NCBI RefSeq assembly: GCF_025145845.1
Contig: NZ_CP102253.1
Coordinates: 1,240,001-1,304,000 of the forward strand
Direction: 5' to 3'
Source: Alistipes shahii WAL 8301
GTDB taxonomy: Bacteria; Bacteroidota; Bacteroidia; Bacteroidales; Rikenellaceae
DNA: 64,000 bases
Below, one piece after another: positions 40,029 to 49,508 of the stretch. The notes under the pieces are model-generated. The model ran no database searches. It saw nothing but the letters and a program-made list of their open reading frames with translations, and had not been told where the DNA came from. The position numbers and the translations under genes were made by a program. Position 1 is the first letter of the stretch; each line of letters begins with the position of its first letter.

Positions 40029-41099
40029 ATGCGTAGCACGTTCAAGGTTCTGTTCTACCTTAAAAGGAACAAGGAGCAGCCTCTCGCTCCGGTCATGGGT
40101 CGTATTACGGTCAATGGAACGATTACCCAGTTCAGCGCCAAAATCGAAGTCCCGGTTCGCCTGTGGGAGGTTAAAGGCGGTCGTGCGAAAGGCAAGAGTG
40201 TCGAAGCCGATCGTATCAATCGCTATTTGGACAATATTCGGGGGCAAATCAATAAACATTATCAGGATATTTGTGATCACGACAGTTATGTAACGGCCGA
40301 ACGGGTACGGAACGCCTATCAGGGTTTCGACCGGAAATACCAGACCCTGCTCGAAGCATTCGAAAAATTTACGGTAGACTATCGAAAACGGGTTGGTGTC
40401 GATCGTGCCCGCAGGACCTGGGAGCGTTACTGTAAATGTTCCGAACATTTGCATTCTTTCATGGAAAAGGTGTATCGGGTCAAAGATATGCCGCTTTTGG
40501 AATTAGAGCAGTCCTTCATTGAAAAATTCCATACTTATCTATTCCATGACCTCGGAATGTCCCCCAATGGATTGTCCGGTTATCTTAAATGCCTGAAATA
40601 TGTAGTCAAAATGGCTTTCAATAACGGTTGGATGCCCCGCAATCCTTTTGCCCTCTACCGCTATACGCCTCCGCAGGTCGAGCGGGGATACCTTACGAAC
40701 GAGGAGTTACAACGTCTGATGACCACACCACTTCGTCATAAATGCCAGGCGCGGACAAGAGACCTGTTTCTTTTCTCCTGCTTTACGGGTATCTGTCACG
40801 CGGATATGCGATCGCTCGAATGGAAGCAATTCGAGCAGGACGCTGCGGGCAATTGGTGGGTTTCGGGTAACCGGATGAAGACGGGCACCAAATACTTGGT
40901 CAGATTGTTACCCGTTCCGTTGTCAATTCTGAATAAATACAAAGGTCTGGCCGGGCCGGAGAAGGTCTTTCCGATGTCCACAGTCAAAGTGATGGATCGA
41001 AGCCTGAAATTCATCGCCGCCGCCTGCGGCATTGAAAAGCAGCTTTCGTTCCACCTTGCAAAGCATAGGAAATTCTATAAATGTCAAATAATCAACTGA
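40029..41099 (+). pseudogene. Truncated tyrosine integrase (int2)
   Basis: Closely related to int1 through about 345 residues, including the same start (MRSTFKVLFYLKRNK) and the same cysteine in place of catalytic Arg I (TGICHAD). After SFHLAKH the similarity ends abruptly at about 41063, and foreign sequence adds RKFYKCQIIN. The LGH histidine and the tyrosine nucleophile are lost, so the protein cannot recombine DNA. The break marks the insertion point of the AT-rich region to the right. The missing 3' part is not found in the window. Confidence 0.85.
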
Positions 41100-41679
41100 T
41101 TATATTGTTTATCAATAAAGGGAGGTAACGATAAGGAAACCAGCGAGCTTCTATACTCTACCTTGTTTTGCCATTTCAAAGAACCACTTTGTTTGTTGCA
41201 AAGATAAGAGTATATCGTGAGAAAAAAGAATTTTCTCTGAGTTATTTTCGTAAGGCTGTCCATTGGGGCTGCTTTTTGTTTTCCGGGTATTCTATTCTTA
41301 TGATAAATGTAGTCTCCGAAAACTGCGTTTTCTGTTTTCGCCCTGCTTCTCTGTCTGCAAATCCTCTACTTATGCCCATATATCATGTCGGGATCGGTTG
41401 TTCGTTGTCAGCGGCAAAGGTAGTTCCGGGCTTTTACGGACAAAAAAGGTCGAGGCGGCAAGCCGTTTAGACGACAATCTCCACACTTCCATTTCATTGC
41501 AGGTAGTATTCTCGCCGTAAAACCTTGTTTGTCCTAAGCCCTACCTTTTTACGCCACTGAAACGAAAACGACCGACCCGACGGAAAGACGCAAAAAAAGG
41601 TCGGATATGCGAGAAGCAGGTAAAAAGAAAATGGAAACTCAACTCCCTCTCCTCTGGAATCCGCATAAAATCAGACAAG
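41100..41679. other. 580-bp AT-rich non-coding region
   Basis: No supportable gene. It contains GCAAAGGTA (41425-41433; -7-like on the minus strand), an inverted repeat GGACAAAAAAGG / CCTTGTTTGTCC around 41440-41535, and the second copy of the ATCTCCAC...GGTAGTATT element. Confidence 0.45.
41471..41526. ncRNA. Candidate structured element, copy 2
   Basis: Shares ATCTCCAC, a pyrimidine-rich middle, GGTAGTATT and a final AAACC(T)TG with 13880-13937, in the same order and spacing, although it lies in a different, AT-rich element. Here the enclosing stem is GGACAAAAAAGG / CCTTGTTTGTCC. Confidence 0.35.
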
Positions 41680-41844
41680 ATGATTTATTCTGAAGTAAGG
41701 ATGGAACAGGTAACCGTTCAAGAAGAACAGACGGAGCAAAGAAACCCCGATGAGAAACACCTCGTTACTTTTGACAGTGAGTTGAGACGGCTCAAAAGTA
41801 ACAAGAAGCCAGTATCAAATACTCATATTCCTTTTAATCACTAA
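41680..41844 (+). CDS. Short ORF of unknown nature (54 aa)
   Basis: Starts MIYSEVRMEQVTVQEEQTEQ and ends PVSNTHIPFNH; polar, with an acidic first half. It overlaps the 3' end of the convergent VOC gene by 11 bp. It may be the truncated start of a larger element gene. Low support. Confidence 0.3.
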   Translation: MIYSEVRMEQVTVQEEQTEQRNPDEKHLVTFDSELRRLKSNKKPVSNTHIPFNH

Positions 41845-42196
41845 AAGGAAGTCTTTGGTAAAATTCCAGCCAATGCCCGTCGGGGTCTTCAAAGGTAAGT
41901 AACTTTCCATAAGGTTCTGTTCTTATTTCTCCGATCGTCTTTACTCCTTTGTTCTTTAATTCCTCATATATAAGTTCGATGTCGTCAATTTCAAACATAA
42001 TTCTTGTTTTGCTTGCAACTACATCACCTTTGTGTGCCGGTCTTTGAAGAATGGCAAATGAGGTTTCTCCAAAATTAAATTCAATCCAATCTCTATCTGT
42101 CAGTTTCACCTCAAAGCCTATATCCTGATAAAATTGCTTTGATTTCTGTAAATCACTTACATAAATCCAACAAGCGTATATCTTTCTTGGTTTCAT
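41834..42196 (-). CDS. VOC (glyoxalase/bleomycin-resistance) family protein
   Basis: 120 residues with the paired beta-alpha-beta-beta-beta units of the family: YVSDLQKSKQFYQDIGFEVK in the first half, and IYEELKNKGVKTIGEIRTEP with DPDGHWLEFYQ at the end. VOC proteins are metal-dependent detoxifying enzymes or drug-binding resistance proteins. It is the last gene of a five-gene leftward run (gaps of 4-14 bp) starting with dinD. Confidence 0.85.
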   Translation of the reverse strand: MKPRKIYACWIYVSDLQKSKQFYQDIGFEVKLTDRDWIEFNFGETSFAILQRPAHKGDVVASKTRIMFEIDDIELIYEELKNKGVKTIGEIRTEPYGKLLTFEDPDGHWLEFYQRLPFSD

Positions 42197-42206
42197 TCTT
42201 TTGATA

Positions 42207-42932
42207 TTATTGATGTTTGATTTTGAGCAGACCGAAAAACGGGGTTATTTCTTGAACCTCCACAAGCTTCAAACGAACTTTCCTCAATGTCGCTTTCAAA
42301 TCTTCGATAGAGTGGAACCAATATTCAGGAGGCGTATTCTCTTTCATGTCCTGCCAAGTATAGATATGTCCCTCTTGCAGATATGGCTTGATATGATTTT
42401 CATACACTTCTTTCGGGGTGGTATATTCCAACAGATAGCGATAGACTTCATTGAACTTTTCGGGAGATGCGTCCGGATTGAACAAGATGATTTCATCTGC
42501 CATTACCATTTCACCCTCTGCTTTCAGCACCTGCTTCACGGTTTCAAACAGTCTTTCCTGCTCATTCCATTCCACTTGATGCAGAACGAGCGAGGAAATG
42601 ATTAAATCCACGCTTTCAGCCGACAGTTCCAAATTTTGAATGCTACCACACTGAAACGAAACATTATCATAGTGCTTATAAGCATCCTTTGCCTGTGCAA
42701 TATTCTCTTGGCTCGTATCTATTCCGAGAGCGGATATAAAATGAGGAACGAATGGCTGCAAAGATTTTCCCCAACCACATCCCAAATCCATCACCTTGTT
42801 CCCTTTCTTGACCGTCGCAAATTCAAACATCTGTTCACTCAATGCTTGTGTGGACTCAAACGTGTCTCTTCCGTCAGGACTAATCGTTCTTTCGATATAT
42901 ACGGATAAGTTCTTCTCCCAGTTCTTTTCCAT
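42207..42932 (-). CDS. Class I SAM-dependent methyltransferase
   Basis: 241 residues. Motif I is VMDLGCGWG (about residues 44-52), motif II ALGIDTS, and post-I/IV VDLIISSLVLHQVEW. The profile resembles small-molecule methyltransferases of the UbiE/BioC kind rather than DNA or rRNA enzymes. Substrate unknown. It lies 14 bp downstream of the DJ-1/PfpI gene and 11 bp before the VOC gene, suggesting a shared role on a reactive small molecule (inference). Confidence 0.85.
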   Translation of the reverse strand: MEKNWEKNLSVYIERTISPDGRDTFESTQALSEQMFEFATVKKGNKVMDLGCGWGKSLQPFVPHFISALGIDTSQENIAQAKDAYKHYDNVSFQCGSIQNLELSAESVDLIISSLVLHQVEWNEQERLFETVKQVLKAEGEMVMADEIILFNPDASPEKFNEVYRYLLEYTTPKEVYENHIKPYLQEGHIYTWQDMKENTPPEYWFHSIEDLKATLRKVRLKLVEVQEITPFFGLLKIKHQ

Positions 42933-42945
42933 ATGAAATTATTTA

Positions 42946-43542
42946 TTATCTCACAAATCCGTTTTTATAGAAATCATACCATGAAGCAATGTTTTCGGGA
43001 GTATTAGCTTCCAACAATAGAAGCATCTCACGAGTGAATTCTAAATGTCCTACACCGTTTGCCGTAACGATGTTCTTATTACTGATGGCTTGTGCTTCCA
43101 CATAATTCTCTGCGTTAATGTAACTAGTACCGCCCCATTTTTTGAGTTGGTCAAGACCGTTGCCTGTATGTTTTACTTTGTTCAGAAAACCATGCGAACA
43201 TAGGAACGAAGCTCCATTGCATATCGCTCCGACGATTTTACCTTTATCCAAAGCTTCTTGTACCAAAGGGACGACAAGTTTTGCTTCGGGTGTGTCCCAA
43301 CAATTGCCACCGATAAGCACTAAGGCTGCATAATCTTTCGGCATATTCTCGAAAGAATAATCGGGTAAGGTCTTAAAACCACCGATAGAACGGACAGCGT
43401 CCAAGGTCGGAGCAACGGTATGCACTTCGTATTTTATTTCGCCACCCGGTATCACGCCGACATGAAGAGCCGTGGAGAGAAACGCCCCTTCCCAATCTGT
43501 GTATTCATTCAATATGATAAATAAAACTTTCTGTTTCATCAT
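42946..43542 (-). CDS. DJ-1/PfpI family protein
   Basis: 198 residues of the class I glutamine-amidotransferase-like fold. The nucleophile elbow is AICNGASFLC (C108), and an acidic residue near the N-terminus (TDWEGAF) fits the DJ-1/PfpI active site. Known members are deglycases, glyoxalases, chaperones or proteases. Only 4 bp separate it from the preceding DUF1579-like gene. Confidence 0.85.
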   Translation of the reverse strand: MMKQKVLFIILNEYTDWEGAFLSTALHVGVIPGGEIKYEVHTVAPTLDAVRSIGGFKTLPDYSFENMPKDYAALVLIGGNCWDTPEAKLVVPLVQEALDKGKIVGAICNGASFLCSHGFLNKVKHTGNGLDQLKKWGGTSYINAENYVEAQAISNKNIVTANGVGHLEFTREMLLLLEANTPENIASWYDFYKNGFVR

Positions 43543-43546
43543 CAGT

Positions 43547-44056
43547 TCATTTATTTTGTTTTCTATCTGCCGTTACTTTCGCCACGGTTTGCCATTCGTT
43601 ATTCTCATTCATTCGTTCTTTTCTCCACAAAAAAGAAGAAGTCGTAATATCGGAGAATACATACCTCATTTTTTCTGTCGTATTTTCGGTTAGGATAATT
43701 TCTTCGCCGACCTTTCGGGCTGTCAATTGGATAGCCTCTCCCATACAACCGTAGAATATATCCCAAGCCATAGTCTTAGGGTTGAAAATGCGAAGCGTCG
43801 TTCCATATTCTGCATCGGGTTGTTTGTTTCGTAGGCGTTCCTCACGAGAGGGAACGATAAAGAGGTCTTGTACTGCCATACCATCCAAAACTCGGGAGAA
43901 TATCCACTCACCCTTTACTCGTCTCGGTTCGGCTTCTTCCAAATGGTCGTCCCAAATAATGTCCCATTCGCCTATCAGACCTCCGAAGAAATCATATTCT
44001 TCGGGGATTCGTCCATTCCTTGCATTACTACACAATGCTGTTATAAATTCATTCAT
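43547..44056 (-). CDS. DUF1579-like protein (169 aa)
   Basis: The pattern 'YDFFGGLIGEWDIIWDDHLE' followed by GEWIFSRVLDGMAVQDLFIV and regular beta strands matches the DUF1579 / lipocalin-like beta-barrel group. Function unknown; the barrel could bind a small hydrophobic ligand. It starts 7 bp after dinD and leads directly into the DJ-1 gene. Confidence 0.6.
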   Translation of the reverse strand: MNEFITALCSNARNGRIPEEYDFFGGLIGEWDIIWDDHLEEAEPRRVKGEWIFSRVLDGMAVQDLFIVPSREERLRNKQPDAEYGTTLRIFNPKTMAWDIFYGCMGEAIQLTARKVGEEIILTENTTEKMRYVFSDITTSSFLWRKERMNENNEWQTVAKVTADRKQNK

Positions 44057-44063
44057 ATCATTT

Positions 44064-44933
44064 TTATTTCTTGTTCTTCGGAAGTTTTTGCGAAGCTTGT
44101 TCTATTTTCTTCTCATCTCGAGTAACCTTGCGTTCCAACTTCTTTATATCTTCTGCAGCAGGCAATTCTTCTGGTTTGATACCACGGTTTCCCAACATGG
44201 CACGCACACTTTGATTGTTTTGAATATGCTCTCGAGTGATGGACGGTTCTCCGTAAAGGTCTTTGTTTTCTACATTGTAATTGGTCATTTCCGTGGCGAG
44301 ATTTTTAGCAGCAATGGTAAGAGTGGGCAGAAAGTCTGCCAGCGGTCTATTGGATTTCACGCCCAACCGTTTTTTCATATCTTCCGTAGTGTGCCCCCCG
44401 AAAAGAGCCGTGTCACCTTTGGAGCGTATTCGTCCAAAACCTTTATCGTCCACACCGCGTTCATATATATTTTGCGACAATTGTTTTTCTGCTGCTCTCA
44501 ATTTGTCCCGTGTTTCCAAGCGAGAAAGCAAGTTTAGTCGCTCTTCTATCAGCTCAGCCTTCCGTGTTTGAACAGCAAAATAACTTTGGGCAAAGGCAAT
44601 CTCTTCTTTCTTTGGATCTCCGTTTTGAGCAATGAGATAACAAGCGTAACGAGTAAGCATAAAATCAGAAACTTCACGCTTGGCACCACTACCCAAATCT
44701 ACCATTTTCGTGACTTCACGAAAATGGTCATCTACATTGATGTCCTGTGACTTGCACGAGGCGACTGCCCGATGTATGGCAACGAGAAAATTCTCCCAGC
44801 GAGCATAGCCCAATATCGTTTGCAGTTCTCGTGCAAACCAAACCTCGATTTGATCTTTGGCATCATCACTTTCTATATGCCGAACAATGCCGTCAAAAGT
44901 TGATTTATATTGTAATATACTATTCTTATCCAT
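44064..44933 (-). CDS. dinD: DNA damage-inducible protein D
   Basis: 289 residues matching DinD along its length. The BRO-N-like N-terminal domain contains 'DQIEVWFARELQTILGYARW', ENFLVAIHRAV and MVDLGSGAKREVSDFMLTRY. A helical C-terminal domain follows (ERLNLLSRLETRDKLRAAEK, FLPTLTIAAKNLATEM). DinD of E. coli is SOS-regulated and inhibits RecA filament activity. Here it stands between the SIR2-HerA pair (90 bp upstream) and four enzyme genes (7 bp downstream). No LexA-like box was identified. Confidence 0.9.
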   Translation of the reverse strand: MDKNSILQYKSTFDGIVRHIESDDAKDQIEVWFARELQTILGYARWENFLVAIHRAVASCKSQDINVDDHFREVTKMVDLGSGAKREVSDFMLTRYACYLIAQNGDPKKEEIAFAQSYFAVQTRKAELIEERLNLLSRLETRDKLRAAEKQLSQNIYERGVDDKGFGRIRSKGDTALFGGHTTEDMKKRLGVKSNRPLADFLPTLTIAAKNLATEMTNYNVENKDLYGEPSITREHIQNNQSVRAMLGNRGIKPEELPAAEDIKKLERKVTRDEKKIEQASQKLPKNKK

Positions 44934-45022
44934 TGTTTTTTTTCTTGTGAATCCTTCAATTGTATGGGGGTGATAACAAAAAACAACATCAGCAAACCTC
45001 TAAATACAATATGATTTTTATA

Positions 45023-46771
45023 TTAGAACTTGGATTGTTTGCGAAGTCCAATTACTGCATTTGCAATATCTTGTTTAGCACACTTATTACTCCATTCTTT
45101 CCAAAATTTTATAGTTGCACTGTCAGGCTTAATTATTGGTTCTGAGATTAAAATCCTTGTCGGTAACAAAGAAGCATCTCCTACTACCAATGCTTCTCCA
45201 ATATCTAAGATTGGAAGAACTTCTGTTAGACCGGCAAGATTATCGGGTAAAAGTCTTTTAATTACGGTTTGATCTTCTGCATTAGAAAGCCGTAATGAGA
45301 TAAAGTTGTTGCATTGACTTAAAACTGTTCTATTAACCTCTGCTGGTCTTTGACTTATTACTACTAGACTAACGCCATATTTTCTTCCTTCTTTTGCAAT
45401 TCTTTCAAAACTTTTCAAACTTAATTCAGAAACAGCATCTTGACTGGTTCTTTCAGGAATATATAAATGAGCTTCATCACAAAGCAGACAAATTGGATGT
45501 TGATTTTCTTTTGTTGTCCATTGTTGAACGGTGAAAATAATTCTTGCAACCAATCCAATTACTAATGGCAAAACATCTGATGGAACCTCCGAGAAATCAA
45601 TAATTTTAACGCCTGCTTTTTTACCATTAAGTTCTGAACCATGCATTAAAGCACTACAAAGATCATTTAACCAATTTAACTGTAATTCATCATCTGAAAC
45701 TTGGAAAAGAAACCCAATACGTTTATCGTCTTTTTTTGCTTCAAGTCGTTGAATAAATCTTGTCAACTTTCCAAAGAATGGACCTTGCTTTTCTTTTCCT
45801 GCAGCTCCAGGAACCATTCCTTCGTCAAGGCGTTTTAATTCTTGAAGCACCTTTTCTAATTTATAAGGGATAGGGCTATCAATAGTAATACTATCTTTGA
45901 AAATAGTATCTTTCACTTCATCAAGATATTTTTGTTTTTCTGTAAATACGGTTTTAGAAAATAGCATTGCTTGATTGGGGGCATTGCTATCACTACGGTC
46001 AAGCAACATTGCTAACATCTCTTCGTAAGTCAATAACCAATAAGGCAACATCAAAATGCCGTTTGTAAGATTACCTTTTTTCCCTAAATCAGAAGGATTG
46101 GCAATTCTGAAATGCTGTATTCCGTCTGCCTTAAAATTCTCTCCACTATATTCTCCGTGTATGTCAAACAAGATAGAATTTGCCATTGGTAATTTAGCAA
46201 TCTGTTCAATAATTTTGGCAACACACCACGATTTCCCCGAACCAGTACTTCCTACAATAACTGCGTGCCGTTGGAATAGTTTATCTCCATCCAAAAATGC
46301 TTCTGCATTTTCATCTATAGAATATTTCCCAATAGAAAGAGGTATTTGATATTTCTCTTTCGTGGAAATAGTTTGCATAAACCTTGTAATGTTTTCTCCG
46401 TCTATAGGGAAGCATTTGGCCTCTATTTCTGGAACAGTATCAAGCGTTCTTTTAAACACATTCTCTTTTTCTCCGTGCTTATTTAACAATGTCCCAATTA
46501 AGTTCACTTTCAGAATATTTTCTGTAAAAAGAAAATTATTCAATCCTAAATCTTCACCTACTGGTTGCTCATCATCAGTAGCCTTACGAGTTATACGATT
46601 TATAATTCCAATTAAATATTGTCCAGCTTTTGAGCTTTTGATTGCAACCAAATGATTAACCTGTAACTTTCTTAACTTATCAAGTTCTTCAACTTTTACG
46701 ATAAGCGTTGCTGTGTCAACGCTAAAAACAGTTCCGATAGAAGCATTATCTTCAAAATCAAAAATTGCCAT
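45023..46771 (-). CDS. herA: HerA-type ATPase, partner of SIR2 (Nezha-like defence)
   Basis: 582 residues from ATG 46771; a longer frame to 46813 would overlap the SIR2 gene, and MAIFDFEDNA fits the HAS-barrel start of the family. Walker A is GSTGSGKSWCV (about residue 175) and Walker B LLCDEAHLYIP (about 427), with arginine-rich motifs after SQRPAEVNR. HerA forms hexameric rings that assemble with SIR2-type NADases in the described SIR2-HerA (Nezha) anti-phage system. The SIR2 stop is 5 bp upstream. Confidence 0.88.
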   Translation of the reverse strand: MAIFDFEDNASIGTVFSVDTATLIVKVEELDKLRKLQVNHLVAIKSSKAGQYLIGIINRITRKATDDEQPVGEDLGLNNFLFTENILKVNLIGTLLNKHGEKENVFKRTLDTVPEIEAKCFPIDGENITRFMQTISTKEKYQIPLSIGKYSIDENAEAFLDGDKLFQRHAVIVGSTGSGKSWCVAKIIEQIAKLPMANSILFDIHGEYSGENFKADGIQHFRIANPSDLGKKGNLTNGILMLPYWLLTYEEMLAMLLDRSDSNAPNQAMLFSKTVFTEKQKYLDEVKDTIFKDSITIDSPIPYKLEKVLQELKRLDEGMVPGAAGKEKQGPFFGKLTRFIQRLEAKKDDKRIGFLFQVSDDELQLNWLNDLCSALMHGSELNGKKAGVKIIDFSEVPSDVLPLVIGLVARIIFTVQQWTTKENQHPICLLCDEAHLYIPERTSQDAVSELSLKSFERIAKEGRKYGVSLVVISQRPAEVNRTVLSQCNNFISLRLSNAEDQTVIKRLLPDNLAGLTEVLPILDIGEALVVGDASLLPTRILISEPIIKPDSATIKFWKEWSNKCAKQDIANAVIGLRKQSKF

Positions 46772-46776
46772 ATTTC

Positions 46777-47796
46777 CTATTTTATTAGTTTGATATATTC
46801 TGAAAGTTGCCAATAGCTAACGCCTTCAATTGTATGTTCTCCCTGATTTGAAGAATATATTTTTGTGTGGTTGCCACGGCTTTCTTCCATAAGTATGTAA
46901 TTCTTACAATCTCCATCAATTATTGCCTCTTTTGTTTTTGGGGTTAATTCTTTTGTGATTACAATTATTGGTTTTGATTTTATCTGTTGAATGAGTTTTG
47001 GTTGAACATGTTCATCATTGAACCCGTAACCAATACACAGAAATCCATTTGCGTTTTGAATTTCTGTATCTGCCTGTGTAAAAATAGTTCTATATGGTTC
47101 TTTATGTGTTTCAGCATACTTGCTAAGTCCGGGAGTTACAATCAATGGTTTATAGCCTTGTGGAATATTTTTACATAGTGGCAAATGAATGTTTTCTTTA
47201 TTCGGTGTTTCAAACCAGTCTAATGATCCATGGACCTTCCATATATTAACCTGTCCGCTATATCCTTTTATATTTGCCAAGGCATTCGTATGAATGCTGT
47301 CTGAAAAATGTCCAATATAGTTGTGAGCATATCCTGTACAGATAAAAGCGTTTGCAATACTTGCACTATATTCTGCAATACGATCATAATTGGTAGTAAC
47401 TATGGAAAGTTTTCTATTAGTCGTTGAAAGCAAATGTTTCATTAATATTGCCAATGGCACTCCCTCTCCATTCAAAACAAATTGTTTGTATGCTTTTAGG
47501 TCAGTTTCAGAGATTCGTTCCCAAGTTGCTTTAAGTACAGATTTTAGAACGGTATCGTTGAGTTGTATTTCTAACAATGTTTTCTCTAAATCCTTTGTTT
47601 CTTCAAGACTTCTTTTAAACGCCTCAAATTGTTTTCTATCTGGATCCTCTTCAAAGTTTAATGTGTGTTTCAAGTGTTCGCCAAGTGTCCACATTGAAGG
47701 CAATCCAAACGAAACAGAAGCACCACTACCTAATACGAGCAATGGGACTTTATTAGACCAATCCTGAAGTTGTTTTAACAATGCATCAAAATCCAT
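46777..47796 (-). CDS. SIR2-domain NADase of a SIR2-HerA defence system
   Basis: 339 residues. The NAD-binding loop LGSGASVSFGLP (residues 22-33), TTNYD (N136) and KVHGSLDWF (H189) are the Rossmann and catalytic elements of defence SIR2 proteins. 'CIGYGFNDEHVQPKL' near the end is typical of this clade. Such enzymes deplete NAD+ upon infection and so abort phage growth. It is the first gene of the leftward unit, with herA 5 bp downstream. The catalytic Asn and His are intact, so activity is expected. Confidence 0.9.
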   Translation of the reverse strand: MDFDALLKQLQDWSNKVPLLVLGSGASVSFGLPSMWTLGEHLKHTLNFEEDPDRKQFEAFKRSLEETKDLEKTLLEIQLNDTVLKSVLKATWERISETDLKAYKQFVLNGEGVPLAILMKHLLSTTNRKLSIVTTNYDRIAEYSASIANAFICTGYAHNYIGHFSDSIHTNALANIKGYSGQVNIWKVHGSLDWFETPNKENIHLPLCKNIPQGYKPLIVTPGLSKYAETHKEPYRTIFTQADTEIQNANGFLCIGYGFNDEHVQPKLIQQIKSKPIIVITKELTPKTKEAIIDGDCKNYILMEESRGNHTKIYSSNQGEHTIEGVSYWQLSEYIKLIK

Positions 47797-47885
47797 ATAG
47801 CTTTCTTTAATTTATGTTCTTGTGTATAATCTCAGATAATAACCACTCCATATATTCTTTCAAAATTTTCTTATAGAAGAAAGAA

Positions 47886-48011
47886 TTACTTTACCGTAAA
47901 GGGATAGAGTTGTTCACTTACACGTTGTTCCGACTTCTTCCATCCCAAACCCTCATAGAAAGCCAATGCCTTTGGAAAAGCTTTTACTCCCAATGTGATT
48001 AAAGTAAATTT
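47886..48011 (-). pseudogene. N-terminal VOC-family remnant
   Basis: On the minus strand a frame without a start reads TLITLGVKAFPKALAFYEGL, GWKKSEQRVSEQLYPFTVK, then stop. LGVxDxxKALAFYxxLGW is the first beta-alpha unit of VOC proteins; the rest is missing. It marks decay at the upstream edge of the SIR2 unit. Confidence 0.5.
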
Positions 48012-48107
48012 CTGTCTCAGAATTTGTATATTATAGAGTTTGCCACAAAGTTACTCATTCACAATGAGAAAGGCGAATAAAACAGCAAGAAAATGCCTCT
48101 TGTGGAG

Positions 48108-48373
48108 CATAAAAATGGCGCAAGAGGTGTATTTGGGCATCAGAGTACATAGATCAGGGCAAACTCCACATTTCATCGTTTGACAAGTCCTCTGAGGACT
48201 TTGCCCTTGTATCGGCAGAAAGAGACAAATTCACGGTAGAAATTCCTGTCTCCCGATTCTGTCTTCCGCAGCAATCTACTCTTGGAATGCTTGCCGTATC
48301 CGAGCAACCTGCCCGTCCCGACATTGTAGGAAAGGACGGCAAGCAGAAGAACAGTTCCATTTTAAACAGCTGA
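48108..48373 (+). pseudogene. C-terminal ORF fragment
   Basis: A frame ending at TGA 48371-48373 reads EYIDQGKLHISSFDKSSEDF, ALVSAERDKFTVEIPVSRFC, then QPARPDIVGKDGKQKNSSIL. It looks protein-like but has no start and no recognised family. Probably the tail of a deleted element gene. Confidence 0.35.
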
Positions 48374-48383
48374 AGATAGGAAT

Positions 48384-48812
48384 TTACAACAGTTTCCTAA
48401 ATTTCATTTCAGCCAATCTGTTGATTTCATCTTTGTAGGTCTCAAGGTGATGAAGGATAATGTTCTCCACATAGATACCAATGGTCACATCTCTGTTTCT
48501 CATCGACATGACTATTTCCGCCAGCGTGTCTTGCAACTCTTTGGCAATATAGATGGTCTTGCGATTTTTCAAAGTATTGCGACAGATGAAAAGCGACTCA
48601 TAATCGCCCTCGTCAGCCTTTCGCCTTTCTCTTCTTGGGACTTTTGAAAAATCCTTTGATATTGGTTCGTCATTTGGACGTTTCGATTCGACACACTGCT
48701 CTTCTGATAGAGAGCGTTTCATCTCACTCTCTTTTTGTTTCATGGGAATACCTTGCGAGATAAGTTCTCGAATGGCAATGGAATCAATCGTTCCGGTTTT
48801 CTTCTCTGTCAT
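48384..48812 (-). CDS. DUF3408 protein (TraB-like) of a CTnDOT-type element
   Basis: 142 residues. The first half is disordered and charged; the second half, 'IYIAKELQDTLAEIVMSMRN' followed by RDVTIGIYVENIILHHLETY, is a ribbon-helix-helix-like DUF3408 domain. In CTnDOT-type elements such a gene is divergent from the mob genes and follows a ParA gene. Here the ParA gene is missing from 48.8-49.5 kb, so this is a remnant of a larger transfer region. Confidence 0.75.
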   Translation of the reverse strand: MTEKKTGTIDSIAIRELISQGIPMKQKESEMKRSLSEEQCVESKRPNDEPISKDFSKVPRRERRKADEGDYESLFICRNTLKNRKTIYIAKELQDTLAEIVMSMRNRDVTIGIYVENIILHHLETYKDEINRLAEMKFRKLL

Positions 48813-49508
48813 ATTTTTTTGTTTTAATTGTGATACATTCTATTATCTGTTTCAATACGGGCATATTCCCCTCTCCGAAAGAATCCGCCCATTATCGAAG
48901 ATTGAAACTGCCGTGGATAGAATCCCCTTATTGTTTATGTATTCCTACAGGGTGTTCCATTTTCGCTTATCAGGACAACCGTTCGATTGTATCTGCTTTC
49001 GCACATCCCAACGTTCGAGTGAGAGAATCAAGGATATGTTCTTTGATATCCCCCCTTGCCTATATCGCTCATCGAAACGTGATGTTATCGAAGACGCATC
49101 CCTCCACCGACATATTCGACAGTGCAAATATATGGCTCGGAGATGCTGTAATCAGCGTGATTTCCTTTAGTGCGTACTTGTGGCGTTAATTTGGATAGTT
49201 GTGACTTCATATGAGGTAACGGAGTTAGACATGACGCTTAGTAATTTTGCACCCAAGCGGTAAGCCGAAGCTTTCGAGACATAAAGTGCTCTTTTTTGAG
49301 TGATTCGTTTTCGTCCTTCATGGACAGACTTATTTGCATCGGGCAAATAGCAAGGTATGTTTTATGCAGCACGACTCCGTTTTTGCAGCATAAAACCCTT
49401 GCTCTTGCAGAGAGCTGAAAAAACTCCGAAGTCGTTTTTTCTTGGAGGAGAGAATGCCACATTCTGAATGCCGGTTACGCCGTGAAACACTAAAATCCAA
49501 AGTAAGAA
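48813..49508. other. 700-bp region without a supportable gene
   Basis: Short frames on both strands lack protein-like composition. Given its position between a DUF3408 and a MobA-like gene, it may be the scar of a ParA gene, but I could not recover ParA motifs in any frame. Confidence 0.4.

Noticed and set aside
48742..49189. Plus-strand frames of 119-142 codons
   Set aside because: Cysteine- and histidine-rich translations without homology sense; the region more likely contains a gene scar.
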